Source: Sclerotiophoma versabilis (Eukaryota; Ascomycota; Dothideomycetes; Pleosporales; Didymellaceae). From it: DNA of 64,000 nucleotides. A model generated the notes under the pieces. That model did not search any database. It was not told the DNA's origin and worked only from the letters and a program-made list of their open reading frames with translations. The translations under genes were made by a program, and so were the position numbers. The stretch covers positions 2,356,001-2,420,000 of the forward strand of contig JAAROD010000004.1 of NCBI GenBank assembly GCA_012274445.1. The letters run 5' to 3'. Below, piece by piece: positions 23,501-33,507 of this stretch (positions are counted from its first letter, which is position 1; the number at the start of each line of letters is the position of its first letter).

Positions 23501-23839
23501 TTGATACGAAACATCTTTGACTTTGTGTACGGTTGCCGGGCTGGCAGGTCTCTTGAAAGACACACCCACAGTAGGATCCTCTTCTTCGCCACCGAATTTG
23601 ACCGACTCGGTTTCTGCGCGGGGTTGCCCTACCCCAGGCAGTTTGTCCAAATCAGCCTCCGGTTTGAAGCTGTTTGAGAGTGCGTCATTCTGGGGCAGTA
23701 ATTCAGGACTAGCAGCAGCAGAAGATGCTCGTTCGGATTCCTCTGGCTTCTCGTGAAGACTCTCATGTGATGTTGTTGCCTTGGATGCTGCTGAGCTGGC
23801 ACGCTCTCTCAGCTCCGGTCTTGTTTTAGAGGACTCCAT
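20504..23839 (-). CDS. FIG4: Polyphosphoinositide phosphatase Fig4 (Sac domain)
   Basis: One exon, 1111 aa, starting at the first true ATG of the frame (MESSKTRPELRERASS). An unusually long Ser/Glu-rich N-terminus of about 110 residues precedes the Sac domain: HKFSLYETSTRFYLIGAD, IDRTSPPGLLNIFEDD, KCSTWGLLGFIRFTDAYYML, and the CX5R phosphatase motif in ARTNCIDCLDRTNAAQ near residue 560. FSYSYNITRCLQQN and WNHYLLDPA are also typical. The C-terminal third is low complexity and probably disordered. Fig4 binds Vac14 and Fab1 on vacuole/endosome membranes, removes the 5-phosphate of PI(3,5)P2, and also supports Fab1 activity. It is divergent from VPS15, whose kinase partner Vps34 makes the PI3P precursor. 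Confidence 0.95.
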   Translation of the reverse strand: MESSKTRPELRERASSAASKATTSHESLHEKPEESERASSAAASPELLPQNDALSNSFKPEADLDKLPGVGQPRAETESVKFGGEEEDPTVGVSFKRPASPATVHKVKDVSYQKVGENGISRMHKFSLYETSTRFYLIGADIMEQQYRVLKIDRTSPPGLLNIFEDDIVYDRNEMFRLLGTIQDGNKGTGGLKLKCSTWGLLGFIRFTDAYYMLLISKRVQVAMLGGHYIYQVDGTEMIPLTTGSSARFQKDRNPEEARFLASLANLDLTRSFYFSYSYNITRCLQQNIIHERTALNKGIDNPKPDYQDMFVWNHYLLDPARANLKNVYDWCHPVIHGYVDQSSLDVFGRRIYITIIARRSRHFAGARFLKRGTNDLGYVANDVESEQIVSEALTTSFHAPGPRLYMNPTYTSYVQHRGSIPLYWTQDNTGVTPKPDIDLSLVDPFYSAAALHFDDLFERYGAPVIALNLIKARERTPRESKLLYEYKYCIDYLNQSLPRDKKIRYEAFDMSRAAKTRGQDVIGTLESLAEKVLLETGFFHNGDEISGTAQVQNGVARTNCIDCLDRTNAAQFVIGKRALGRQLHALGVIAGNTVEYDSDCVEMFTHMFHGHGDTIAIQYGGSHLVNTMATYRKINQWQSSSRDMVESFKRYYHNSFLDSQRQEAYNLFLGNYTFHQGQPMLWDLTTDYYLHHADPRAYLQRQRRDYNKWFTPSNLESRTLPPPTNLAKMQSRWLQANINFRDDYWLEYYRPLALSSFLKIFAFRLASPNRAARDSRDGLAPSRVEDLSPFVPRKKQQEQIAQRNTVKKGPRKGVTILDPVSETDSRQGSIMARRRHYPQLSVPDTNSVTHSILRDPHFETDMPSSAPAAISSFPPLASSMSTSTGLASTVRPGFKPADKTLINQWTLEQFYDNSMNPTVSGSEADEYARYIEHPLNLPLVVSSETPSVDDPAAMEYYEYLCVTEGGLQAPADIDESSVTMSGLPRLDTDAMSIRSFQSYSRPMTSASISTPFSHAPAYSWPQSLNPHPHIYPSYTNEMPPTYSTPGKFQTAEEDVEEFEEYLNVKENPLDVEEEDGTKKRYKAYRQWLKGKSFFKQSKVDPEWQNQLPVR

Positions 23840-24374
23840 AGCTTCGATGCGGAAGGTTAAAGATAACGACTGTGGTCCGGACAAGCCTGTGTTACGCGGT
23901 CCAGGTCATGGCTGCGTTTGTGCGAAGATCCGTGTCTGCGAGAGCAATGTGGGTTACAACTATTTCATGCAAGCAGTTTTCGGACCAGCTGTACACCGGA
24001 AGCAGCCGCGAATATGCTCGAGCAAGTTTGGCACGTACTTCGCAGACGCGAGTGCACATCTTAGGTGGATGACCCGGTGCGTCATTCCGCTGCTTAGTCA
24101 GGATCTCAACTAGCGCCCGCCGCAGCTGCAACAGGAGCCCAGACCCCCAAGGTGGAGGATGACCACGACCTCTCGTTGCACGTATGTACGTTTTACAACA
24201 ACCTTCCTCGCGCAAACATTAGGGTCGGGAATTGCCACCACTCACTGCTATACATTGATATACAAACCCCATCAACGCTGCGCAAGCATTCAAAACGACA
24301 TTTGATATCTCAACATGCGGGCCGGCAGGCACCTACACGCTGCGCCCTAGTGTTCAACTACCTGAATCGTTACC
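23840..24374. promoter_or_regulatory. Bidirectional promoter region FIG4/VPS15
   Basis: 535 nt separate the divergent start codons of FIG4 and VPS15. No other gene is visible. Shared control of the two phosphoinositide genes is possible but only inferred from position. Confidence 0.45.
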
Positions 24375-27300
24375 ATGGGACAAGGATTCTCACTCACCAC
24401 GCTCTCGGCTGGCACCGCCAACATTGATGTTCCGGAGCTAGCTGACTTGCAGTATGAAAAATCATTGGGTGCTGCTCGGTTTATGAAAGCCGTGAGGGCA
24501 CGACACAAAGATGGCCTTGTTGTGGCACGCGTCGTGATGAAGCCATACGCGCAATTTAACTTCGAGACTTATGCAAGACGATTACTGCGTGAGTACCGGT
24601 ACACAGATATTTGCTATATCGAGACTAATGTCAACCCAGATGAACGCAAGGCACTTGCAGAAGTTCCGAATGCTTTGCCATACCACCGTATTATCGAAAC
24701 AGCCGCCTGTGGTTATCTAGTCCGTCAGTACATTCACAGTTCTTTGTATGACCGACTCAGTACACGTCCGTTCCTTGAAGAAATTGAGAAGAAATGGCTC
24801 TCCTTCCAGTTGATGTCCACAATACGAGACTGTCACGCTAAGAACATCTATCACGGTGACATCAAGACCGAGAATATACTCGTCACGTCCTGGAACTGGC
24901 TCTACCTGACCGACTTCTCTTCCGCATATAAGCCTGCACATCTTCCTGAAGACAATCCCGCCGACTTCTCGTTCTACTTCGACCTGTCTGGACGGCGCAC
25001 TTGCTATCTGGCCCCTGAACGGTTCTTGGCGTCTGGTCAGCAGCCGGAAGGAGAAGGGAATGTAAACTGGGCTATGGACATCTTCAGCGTGGGCTGTGTC
25101 ATTGCAGAATTGTTTCTCGAGGCACCGATTTTCTCTTTGAGCCAACTTTTCAAATATCGTCAGGGCGAGTACAACCCGGAACATTCTCATCTTGGCAAGA
25201 TACAGGACCCTCACGTACGAGAGCTCATAATGCACATGATACAAGTCGATCCAAACTCCAGGATGTCAGCTGAGGACTACCTGACGCACTGGAGAGGTAA
25301 GGTATTCCCAGATTACTTTTACGGGTTCCTTCAACAATACATGTTCTCAATTACCGACCCCTCGTCGGGACGGAAGCCGGTTACGACAGCTTCTGAGCAT
25401 CTCGGGGAACCTGATGAGCGAATCGACCAGGTCTACAACGATTACGACAAGATCTCCCACCTTCTTTCTAGCAGTGAAGGAAAGGAACTTATTAAACCAC
25501 GACACTCGCCACCCAAGCCGAATACGAAGTTATTTCCGCTGCATATCGACATCCCCAACTACCAACATCAAGCCTCCCCCGCGCGAAGTCTCACTCAAGA
25601 CGACGGCAACCTGATCTTCCTAACGATCGTTGTTTCGTGTATGCGAGGGACAGCTCGTGCATCTGCTCGCGTCCGAGGATTAGAACTCTTACTAGCTTTT
25701 TCTGAGCGTTTGACTGACGAGGCGAAATTGGATCGTGTTGTGCCCTACGTTGCACAGCTGCTCACCGACAAGTCTGAGCAGGTAAAGATTACCGCATTGA
25801 GGTCCCTAACTCAGATCCTTGCGATGGTCCAGGTGGTGTCTCCAATCAATGCCTACATATTTCCGGAGTATGTTTTACCGCGGCTGGAATCTTATTTCCC
25901 TGATTCTTCATCTGCAGCAAATCCTTTGGTTCGAATGCAGTACGCTTTATGTATAGGAACGCTCGCGACTACTGCTGCTAGATATCTCGACATGATCCAG
26001 GCTTTGCGAGCAGATGGGGCTCTCCCCGCTACTGACCCGGAAGCCGAAGACAGTCTGTCCACCTCCGCACACCGTAATCGCTTTGATGCCGATCGCCAGA
26101 ACCTGCTTGAGGCGTTCGAGAAGCACACAAAGGCTCTTTTGACGGACCCTGCTGCTTCCGTCCGCCGCGCAATGCTCCGCTCTGTTTCTGATCTCTGTGT
26201 CTTTTTCGGCAGTCCACGCGCAAACGATGTTGTACTGAGCCATCTCAACACATATCTCAATGATCCGGACTGGATGCTGAAGTGCGGTTTCTTCGAAGCA
26301 ATAGTCGGTGTGGCTGTCTTTGTCGGCGGTGCGAGCTTGGAGGGTTATATCCTCCCACTCATGGTTCAAGCATTGACAGACCCGGAGGAATTCGTCGTTG
26401 AAAAGGTCATTCGTGCTCTATCTTCAATGGCAGAGCTCGGACTGTTTCAAAGATCTAAGACATGGGAGCTGGTCGACATTGTTGCACGGCTCACAATGCA
26501 TCCCAACCTCTGGATACGCGAAGCAGCTGCGCAGTTCATATCGACCGCATCAAAATATCTCTCAGTTGCTGACACACACAGCATCTTAGTGAATTTGATC
26601 AGGCCATACCTGAAGGTGATACCTTCCGATTTCTCACAAACACGCATCCTCGAATCTCTCAAAAAGCCAATGTCCAGATTACTCATGGAGATGGCCTCGA
26701 ACTGGGCTGTCCAGGCACAGAAAGGACTCTTCTGGACTTCTGCAAGACAGCAGCAGACATTCACGTTCGGGTCCACAAAAGAGACTCTTCCTGCTATTTC
26801 GGGCCGTGAGCTAGATGCAAAAGTGCTTCAGAGAATACAGAAGAATGCAGAAGATGAAACCTGGCTACAGAAGCTTCGTAATGCGGGCATGACAGCAGAA
26901 GATGACTTCAAGCTTGTTGCTCTGCGAGAGTTCATTTGGCGCGTGGTCCACCGGCGGCGGTCTGACAGCCTCGCATCGGCTCCCACAAAGTTCAACAACA
27001 TTGTAACGATGAAGGATCTCGGAGTCAATGCTCTCACTGTCATCTTTGATGAGGACGTGCAACACGCTGTCAACAAGGATCGGATGGACAGCAGTCAGCA
27101 GGAAGGTATAAATCAACCTCGGACCCTTCAGGACGCGCTGCTCGATGCATCCACCACAGAGGTTGATACTCTTGCATCTCGAATACCACATGCACAGGGT
27201 CAAGCCGAGAGATTAGCCTTGGAAGAGGGCGGCGGGCGACGTATACCCGTCCCCTCTCGTTCCAACCCTACGATCCATGGACGAGGCTCACCATCTTCTG

Positions 27301-29102
27301 AAGCTGATGTACGAAGGAACTCGCTGCAGATACCTAGCAGTGCTTCCCCTACTCATTCTCAATTTGGATCGTTTGGTGCGGGTGATCACACGCATACTCT
27401 ACAACATCGCAACAGCGCATTAAGCTTACTAAACAAGAAAGAAAACAAAGCACTTCCGGAGATTGGAACGACTTCTGCGAACGCTTTTGGCAAAGTTGAT
27501 GCTGCACATGTGCGTGACACATCTCGTTCTCGCCAGCCGTTGTCGCCACTTGCAGTCGATAAGCCCCAACGAAGCTCCTCCCAGTTCCGTTTTAGAAATG
27601 CGCACAATTACACCGGTAACGACCCGGCAATTCTGAAGCTTCTCGATTCGATGCTTCTCGAGCGCTTCCCTTCTGGCGAAATTGAGTTCGGACCCCGCAT
27701 CCAGCCACCACTCAGAAAGCCGCTCATACGTTACAAAGACATTCACCAATCGGCAGCAGGGGTTCCCTGGAGACCTGAAGGTGCTTTGGTCGCGACCTTT
27801 GGTGAACATACCGCTGCCGTGACACGGATCTTGGTGTCGCCGGACCAGGGTTTCTTTATAAGCGGTTCTGATGATGGTAGTGTCAAGATTTGGGACACCT
27901 CGCGTCTCGAGCGAAATATCACTCGACGATCTCGACAGACATACAAACTTGGCGACGATGTCAAGGTCACAAGTTTGGTCTTTGTAGAGCAAAGCTACTC
28001 TTTTGTGGCTACTGGAAGTGATGGCAGTGTCCATGTGGTGCGAGTCGATTACCTCCATGGCCCGGAAGGAACTGCCAAGTTTGGAAGGCCGCGACTCCTT
28101 CGGGAGTATCAGCTGCCGGAAGGCGACCAAGCAGTATGGTCTGAACACTACACCGAGGACAACAAATCCGTTCTGGTACTTGCCACGAATACTTCGAAAA
28201 TCACCGCGCTCGATCTAAGAACAATGAAAGAGCTGTTTGTTCTGAAGAACCCGCTCAACCATGGTACGCCAACTTGTTTCTGCGTAGACAAGAAAGCGCA
28301 TTGGCTGTTGCTCGGAACATCCCATGGCGTGCTTGATCTCTGGGATCTTCGATTCAGGCTGAGGCTCAAGGCTTGGGTCTACAGCGGTGCTTCGCCCGTA
28401 CATCGGCTTCTCCTGATGCCGGTACCAGGACGAAAGCAAAAGCAACGGTTGTACATTGCTGGCGGCAGCGGACAAGGCGAAGTAACAATGTGGGATTGGG
28501 AGAAGCATATCTGCGAGCGCGTGTATCGCATTGGTGGTGGCAAGGAGACAGGATTGAAGAGCACTCTGCTTACTGACCTTGATGAGGAGAAGCCAGGCGG
28601 CATGCTTGGCCGTTTTGCGACCGCGCTGGAACCTACTGCAAATCAGAGCGCAGACCGCGGGATCCGTGCGCTTGCTGTGCATACACAAGCCGTGGACGAC
28701 AAAGGAGATGCGAAACACACATTCATCCTTACTGCTGGTCCAGACTGGAAGATTCGCTACTGGGATACATACAAACCAGAAACTTCCATGATAGTCAGTG
28801 GCCTTGAGGCTGATGAAGCCAAGCCACAATTTGCAGTCAGCCAGCCAGGTGTGGAGACTACTGTTATTACTGAGCTTTCATCGCAGCTTCAACCTCAAGC
28901 GTTGAGCGGAAGAGAGAGCAAGAGCTCGTCTTCAAGCAAGAAGCCAGCACCTAGATCATCGCGGACTGGTCTGATATCCCAACAGCAACAGCAACTTCTT
29001 AAGTCGCATCTGGATAAGATCATGGATGTGGCTTTAGTCGAGCAGCCTTATGGCATGGTAATCTCGGCTGATCGATCGGGAGTTATCCACATGTTCATGT
29101 GA
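24375..29102 (+). CDS. VPS15: Vps15, regulatory protein kinase of the Vps34 PI3-kinase
   Basis: One exon, 1575 aa. It starts MGQGFSLTTLS, a good N-myristoylation signal that puts Vps15 on membranes. The kinase-like domain (about residues 25-310) lacks a normal glycine loop, has HGD (His160) in place of HRD and DFS (Asp180) in place of DFG, and keeps TCYLAPERF and the downstream VGCVIAELF. These deviations are normal for the family. HEAT-like repeats fill about residues 400-800. WD40 repeats begin near residue 1135 (FGEHTAAVTRILVSPDQGFF, SGSDDGSVKIWD) and run to the C-terminus (ISADRSGVIHMFM). Vps15 is the constant partner of Vps34 and Vps30/Atg6 in endosomal sorting and autophagy. Length and domain order are complete, with no breaks. 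Confidence 0.96.
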   Translation: MGQGFSLTTLSAGTANIDVPELADLQYEKSLGAARFMKAVRARHKDGLVVARVVMKPYAQFNFETYARRLLREYRYTDICYIETNVNPDERKALAEVPNALPYHRIIETAACGYLVRQYIHSSLYDRLSTRPFLEEIEKKWLSFQLMSTIRDCHAKNIYHGDIKTENILVTSWNWLYLTDFSSAYKPAHLPEDNPADFSFYFDLSGRRTCYLAPERFLASGQQPEGEGNVNWAMDIFSVGCVIAELFLEAPIFSLSQLFKYRQGEYNPEHSHLGKIQDPHVRELIMHMIQVDPNSRMSAEDYLTHWRGKVFPDYFYGFLQQYMFSITDPSSGRKPVTTASEHLGEPDERIDQVYNDYDKISHLLSSSEGKELIKPRHSPPKPNTKLFPLHIDIPNYQHQASPARSLTQDDGNLIFLTIVVSCMRGTARASARVRGLELLLAFSERLTDEAKLDRVVPYVAQLLTDKSEQVKITALRSLTQILAMVQVVSPINAYIFPEYVLPRLESYFPDSSSAANPLVRMQYALCIGTLATTAARYLDMIQALRADGALPATDPEAEDSLSTSAHRNRFDADRQNLLEAFEKHTKALLTDPAASVRRAMLRSVSDLCVFFGSPRANDVVLSHLNTYLNDPDWMLKCGFFEAIVGVAVFVGGASLEGYILPLMVQALTDPEEFVVEKVIRALSSMAELGLFQRSKTWELVDIVARLTMHPNLWIREAAAQFISTASKYLSVADTHSILVNLIRPYLKVIPSDFSQTRILESLKKPMSRLLMEMASNWAVQAQKGLFWTSARQQQTFTFGSTKETLPAISGRELDAKVLQRIQKNAEDETWLQKLRNAGMTAEDDFKLVALREFIWRVVHRRRSDSLASAPTKFNNIVTMKDLGVNALTVIFDEDVQHAVNKDRMDSSQQEGINQPRTLQDALLDASTTEVDTLASRIPHAQGQAERLALEEGGGRRIPVPSRSNPTIHGRGSPSSEADVRRNSLQIPSSASPTHSQFGSFGAGDHTHTLQHRNSALSLLNKKENKALPEIGTTSANAFGKVDAAHVRDTSRSRQPLSPLAVDKPQRSSSQFRFRNAHNYTGNDPAILKLLDSMLLERFPSGEIEFGPRIQPPLRKPLIRYKDIHQSAAGVPWRPEGALVATFGEHTAAVTRILVSPDQGFFISGSDDGSVKIWDTSRLERNITRRSRQTYKLGDDVKVTSLVFVEQSYSFVATGSDGSVHVVRVDYLHGPEGTAKFGRPRLLREYQLPEGDQAVWSEHYTEDNKSVLVLATNTSKITALDLRTMKELFVLKNPLNHGTPTCFCVDKKAHWLLLGTSHGVLDLWDLRFRLRLKAWVYSGASPVHRLLLMPVPGRKQKQRLYIAGGSGQGEVTMWDWEKHICERVYRIGGGKETGLKSTLLTDLDEEKPGGMLGRFATALEPTANQSADRGIRALAVHTQAVDDKGDAKHTFILTAGPDWKIRYWDTYKPETSMIVSGLEADEAKPQFAVSQPGVETTVITELSSQLQPQALSGRESKSSSSSKKPAPRSSRTGLISQQQQQLLKSHLDKIMDVALVEQPYGMVISADRSGVIHMFM

Positions 29103-29201
29103 TTCGTCGTAGAGCGTTTCGCGAATCAACTCTTCACTATAATTCCTGATCCGAAACTTACCCAACTTTCTATATATTTCGCACTCCGCTACCAACCGCA
29201 C

Positions 29202-29843
29202 TCAATAGTGCCTCTCCTTAATGTGATCTTCCACAACCCTCGCTCTCCAACGCCCTTCCCTCCGATACAGACTTCCACAGCTCCGCACAAAGCACCGCTC
29301 GTGCCGTTCCTTCATCCCATGCCATAGCGCGTCCTCCTCGCGCATACACACCCCATGTGCCTCACAACCCACCGGGTTCTCCCACTGGTGGCACTTCAGC
29401 TTCTCCTGGTTGGGAAACCAGGTATAGCACACCGGACACTTTTCGCGTTCAAGATTCGCTTCGGCAGTGAGTGACTGTGTGCCGTTGGGCGAGACAGAAT
29501 ATGTGAGCGAAGCGATGACGTGGGTGTTTTGCAGGACAGCCAGAGATTGCGCGAGGGTGTTTACGTGAGTTAGAGGGGTGTGTGTCGCGGGCATATCGTT
29601 GTTGATGCTGTATAACGCAAGGGCGTGTGCGCTATTGCAGCTGTTGTAGTGGTGCGGGCGGCGCCGGACTACGATGCCAGCGCTGCCCTGGCTTGTGCGG
29701 AAGTGCGTGTCGCCGGGATATGTGGAATCACTGCTGTAGTTGTAGTATTCCTGAGTGCGTGGACGGCGATAGTTGGTCTTGTGGAGCGCGCAGTAGTGGC
29801 TGGAGCCGTGGAAACGGGCGTTACAGGTTATACAGTTTGGCAT
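29202..29843 (-). CDS. Small Cys/His-rich (zinc-finger-like) protein
   Basis: One exon, 213 aa, beginning MPNCITCNARFHGSSHYC. Paired Cys/His residues occur at both ends: CxxC..HxxxC near residues 4-18, and KCPVCYTWFPNQEKLKCHQW with the downstream GCEAHGVC near residues 135-165. The C-terminus (VRSCGSLYRREGRW, HIKERHY) also has Cys and His. The middle is Tyr/Ser/Asn-rich. It looks like a metal-binding protein with two zinc-finger-like units, but no named family was recognised. The frame is open further upstream, but the Met at 29843 opens the Cys-rich motif and is the better start. It ends 100 nt from the convergent VPS15 stop. Confidence 0.6.
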   Translation of the reverse strand: MPNCITCNARFHGSSHYCALHKTNYRRPRTQEYYNYSSDSTYPGDTHFRTSQGSAGIVVRRRPHHYNSCNSAHALALYSINNDMPATHTPLTHVNTLAQSLAVLQNTHVIASLTYSVSPNGTQSLTAEANLEREKCPVCYTWFPNQEKLKCHQWENPVGCEAHGVCMREEDALWHGMKERHERCFVRSCGSLYRREGRWRARVVEDHIKERHY

Positions 29844-30297
29844 ATTGTTGGAGGTCGGTGGGATAGAAGGCTTGAAGCGGAGCAGACATCTTCCTGGGTT
29901 CTCTTGAATGTTGTGAGCAGGCTGATGGATGCAAACCATGCACAGCTGCATGTGCAGGTCATCAGGCTGGCTTATGGTCCTTCACCGGTCTTCGGGGTGA
30001 AGCCAATGGCAGCTCGGGCAACTGCGGCTGTTGGCCAATGAAGCCTGAACACAACCGTTGTGTCACTCCAAGTTTTGAACTGTTAGCTTAGGGCATGAAA
30101 ATCGTGAACCAAGGTCGTGTTGACTCTTCAGAATCTTCTGCACTTTGGCACGACTTGCACTAGGCTGAATGAAGATTATCTTTAATTGACCGTATCATGC
30201 GCTGCAACACGGCGATCAGGTTACAGATTGCTCGGATGTACTGTTCGAAATGTTCAAATTTGATCGCGGCTACTGAATTTGACCGCTTTCATTGGTT
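29844..30297. other. Intergenic, no gene recognised
   Basis: About 450 nt between the glutathione transferase stop and the zinc-finger-like start, both on the minus strand. It should hold the 3' UTR of the first and the promoter of the second. Confidence 0.45.
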
Positions 30298-31521
30298 CTA
30301 TTTCCTCAATGCAGCCTTCACACTTGACACTTCGTCATCTTTCTCCAGGATGTTGGGCAAGGGTCCAACCGGTGTGATAGCAAATGGGTTGATCTGCCCA
30401 TGGCTCTTGGTGTAGTGGTTCTTAATATGTTCGAATTCTGTCGTCTCCCCGAACGCCTTTGGGTAGTCCCAGTATAGGTGCCTTACCCATTTGTGAAGGT
30501 TGGGATAGCCACTCCTGACTATGTTCATGTTAGAACCGATCATGAGGAACAACGTGAATAGAAATCACTTACTGTCGCGGATGTTGCACTTGAAGTGCTG
30601 TACGTAGACAGGATCAAAACGAACGATTGTTGTAAAAAGACGTACATCTGCTTCTGTGACGTGTGGTGAGGAAAGCAGATACGGCGTCGAAGATTTTGCG
30701 AGAGCCTCCTCGACACGATCCAGAGAATTGAAGAGGGTTGTAACACTTTTCTTGTACGCGTCCTCGGTCCTGGTCTCATTAGTACATAGTCTCTCTTTGC
30801 GTGGAACAAGGACGACTTACGTAGCGAACCCAGACTTGTAAACACCATTGTTAATGTCGTTGTACACCCAGTCGTTGAGCTCTTCGATCTCCTTCTGTAA
30901 ATTCTTAGGAAAGAGGTCCACCTTTTTGTACTCGTCTGCAATCAGATCATCAAACTCGGTGTAGAGCATGCGGATGATTTCACTGCTCTCATTGCTGACA
31001 ATGCGCTTCTGTTTCTTGTCGTACAGTGTCGGTACTGTAAAACGTCCCTCATAGTCTGGGTTTTGCTCGAAGTAAATGTCGCGGAGATGGGTGTAGTCTT
31101 TGTGCAGTGGGTCAGGCGTTACGTTCTCCCCAGGCAGTTTCTCGTCAGATGTAGCGAAGCGCCAGCCCTTCTCGCCCATGTGCCAGTGCACGCTGGTGAA
31201 ACTGATGATATCTTGGAGGCCCTTGAGGTTACGGACAATCAAGGTGCGGTGCGCCCAGGGACATGCGTAGGAGACGTAGAGGTGGTAGCGGTCCTTCTCG
31301 GCAGGAAATTCGGCGCCAGGCTTGTTCTCAATGAAGGAGCGGAAGACGGACTGCTGGCGTTTGAACTCTCCGGACTTATCCTTCGGGTCTACCCAGTTGG
31401 TGATTGAGCCTTTCTTATCCATAACGAACGGGGTTGTTGTAAGTGAGAATGCGCGATTTGGTGTAGCTGTCTTGGTGATGTGGTTGGATACTGTTCTCAG
31501 TCGCGTGATTGCAGTGAACAT
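30298..31521 (-). CDS. ECM4: Ecm4-type glutathione transferase (glutathionyl-hydroquinone reductase family)
   Basis: Three exons, 31521-30821, 30769-30573 and 30518-30298, give 372 aa. The introns are 51 and 54 nt. The start is the first true ATG ([19 protein letters not shown]) and gives an Arg/Thr-rich, mitochondrial-type presequence of about 30 residues. The thioredoxin-like domain follows, with the catalytic cysteine in [19 protein letters not shown] and the block [26 protein letters not shown] and [18 protein letters not shown] complete the glutathione site. The helical domain includes [34 protein letters not shown] and [14 protein letters not shown]. The family (omega-like, yeast Ecm4/Gto2) uses the Cys to reduce glutathionylated quinones and disulfides. 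A second Met ([11 protein letters not shown]) could start a cytosolic form. Confidence 0.93.
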
Positions 31522-31580
31522 GGAACTGTCACGGATTGTGTTTGGCAATTGTATCTATTACAGATCTGGGGGATCGATGT

Positions 31581-31587
31581 TTATATA
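31581..31587 (-). promoter_or_regulatory. TATA-like element upstream of ECM4
   Basis: TATATAA on the minus strand lies 60 nt upstream of the ECM4 start codon at 31521. This spacing supports that ATG over any more upstream non-ATG start. Motif evidence only. Confidence 0.4.
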
Positions 31588-31968
31588 TTGTCGATGTCAT
31601 TGAAGCTCGAAGCTCCACTAGCGCGACAAGCTCCGCAGTACGTCCCGCTTCCGTCATAGCTCATGCCCCTCTCAGGCTTTACTCAGCATTGGAAAGCTTG
31701 ACTAACCTCATCCACCGTTGCTCTGACAAAGGCATTAACAATGTATTTCCTACCCACGCTTCATGGAGACGAAAGCCGGAAAATCTGATGTTTCAGAGAG
31801 TACGCTGGATCCATTACCTACGCTCGAAGGTGATCAGCAACTCTTGCTCATCGATTTCCTGGGTATCTACCGCTTCTGTTGTACATGACCAACGCTCGAG
31901 TTCGCTCACGAAACAATTTCTATTGTCCTGGATGCCTGCTTCTTGAACCTGCACCTATCTCCTCATAC

Positions 31969-33507
31969 TCAAAGTAGGGTGGCACCGACGTTGCCCAACG
32001 TTTGCTTTGTGACTTCGTCTCTGACTTGTCCAACCTTCTTGGCTGAGTCAAGGATGGCGCCCTCGATCGCCTTCAGCGCTTCGACCAACTCGCGGCGCTG
32101 GTCGCGTGGCGCACTCCGGCTGCCTGTTAACTGCTGTGCCTTCTCCAGTGTGCCTGCCTCCATCGTGCGCAAATGCCCTTCGATCTCACGGATCTGTCGC
32201 TGATATACTTCGAGTGTGCGGCCGAGGTCGCCCGTTCGGCGGTTGAAATAGCCCATCAAGTCAACAGGTTTTGTTGGGTCGTCTTCGTCAAGGGCAGCGG
32301 TCGCTGGAGGCTTTGCGCTCGACGCGGTAAGGTTCGTGCCGTTCCTGTAGTGGAACTGCGCAGGCAGTCGTTGGTTCTCAATAGCGCGGAAGCTCAAAGT
32401 CGCGTCTGCGGCGTCCTTCTTGACCAGCTCTCGTAGGTAAGCGATATTGGCAGAATCGTTGTCTATGCCCACCTCGACCGTGGACAGGAAGTCCTCGACG
32501 TAGGCAACATCCGGGGCAATTGTTGCAATCTCAGCCTCGCTGTTGGGGAGTGTTTCGCGGATCTGATTGCAGTATCCAATCTTGCGCTGAATACCCTCGT
32601 CGAATGCCTGTATCTGCTGTTGAAGTTCTGGAGCCAGATCGTTGAAGCGCGTTGTCCCCCGTATGCTCTCCAGTCCGATGTTGACCGCCTGTGTGCTACC
32701 GCCCATCTGACCACCTCCCAACGTCGAGCCGCCGAGCGTACCTGTCCTCTGTGGAGGGTTCATCGTGCCGCCGAAGAGGGTGTTACTCTGTTGTGGCTGA
32801 GCTTGTTGTGTTGAGCCAAAGAGTGAGGGCGTTGTGGTAGTCTGGTTTTGTTGTGTGTTGGTGGTTCCGAACATGGACGGTGTTGTGGAGGTTTGTTGTG
32901 TCGAAGCGCCGCTGGAAGATGCTGTTAGCTTGGTTGTGACAGGAGGTATCGCTGCGCATACAAGAGCGATGGCTTCGCCTGCTGTGCTCCTCCAAAAAGT
33001 CCCCCAGATGGTGCTGACGATGGCTGCGTGGAAGCTCCCAATGCGCCTCCAAAAAGACCACCACTTGCTGGCGCCGCCGATTGTGCGGTTGAAGAGCCGA
33101 AGAGGCCTCCGCTTGCAGGCGCAGTTGTAGCGGGCTTATTCATGTTGCCGAAGAGGCCTCCAGATGCTGGCTGAGATGTCGCAGGCTGTGTTGATCCGCC
33201 AAAAAGGCCACCTGACTGGGCAGGTTGTGTTGCTGTAGAACCAAAGAGGCCGCCGCTGCTTGCGGGTTGAGAGGTCCCTGTGGCAGAGGCATTGTTTCCA
33301 CTAAATATAGTTAGTATTTTGCGGGCAAAAGACGCCGTGGTCATGGTCATTGCGCATGCAGTATCCACATAATATACATTAGAATTCACATGGCCGTGCT
33401 GGAGGAGCAGGGAACCACTGGTGCAGCGCAATGAGAAGCTGATATACGTACAAGAGTCCGCCGCCAGTGTTGATGCTCAGAGAGTTCGAGCGCCCAAACC
33501 CTGCCAT
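31969..33507 (-). CDS. NUP49: FG-repeat nucleoporin Nup49
   Basis: Three exons, 33507-33452, 33300-32962 and 32911-31969, give 445 aa. Introns are 151 and 50 nt, both phase 2. Residues 1-190 hold about ten FG repeats, mostly GLFG (GGLFGSTATQ, GGLFGGSTQ, GGLFGNMNK, SLFGSTQQ), spaced by Ser/Thr/Gln/Pro. The N-terminus MAGFGRSNSLSINTGGGLFG is typical of fungal Nup49. The second half is a coiled-coil region (FNDLAPELQQQIQAFDEGIQ, DVAYVEDFLSTVE, DLGRTLEVYQRQIREIEGHL) that joins Nsp1 and Nup57 in the central channel complex of the nuclear pore. It shares a 443-nt bidirectional promoter region with FIP1. Confidence 0.95.

Noticed and set aside
23839..23884. Upstream extension of FIG4 to 23884
   Set aside because: The codon at 23884 is TTG; the first true ATG of this frame is at 23839.
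23781..24113. Plus-strand frame in the FIG4/VPS15 gap
   Set aside because: It is antisense to the FIG4 start and its sequence looks like a shadow of that exon plus promoter.
31521..31548. Upstream extension of the ECM4 homologue to 31548
   Set aside because: That codon is TTG and would lie only about 35 nt from the TATATAA; the ATG at 31521 fits better.
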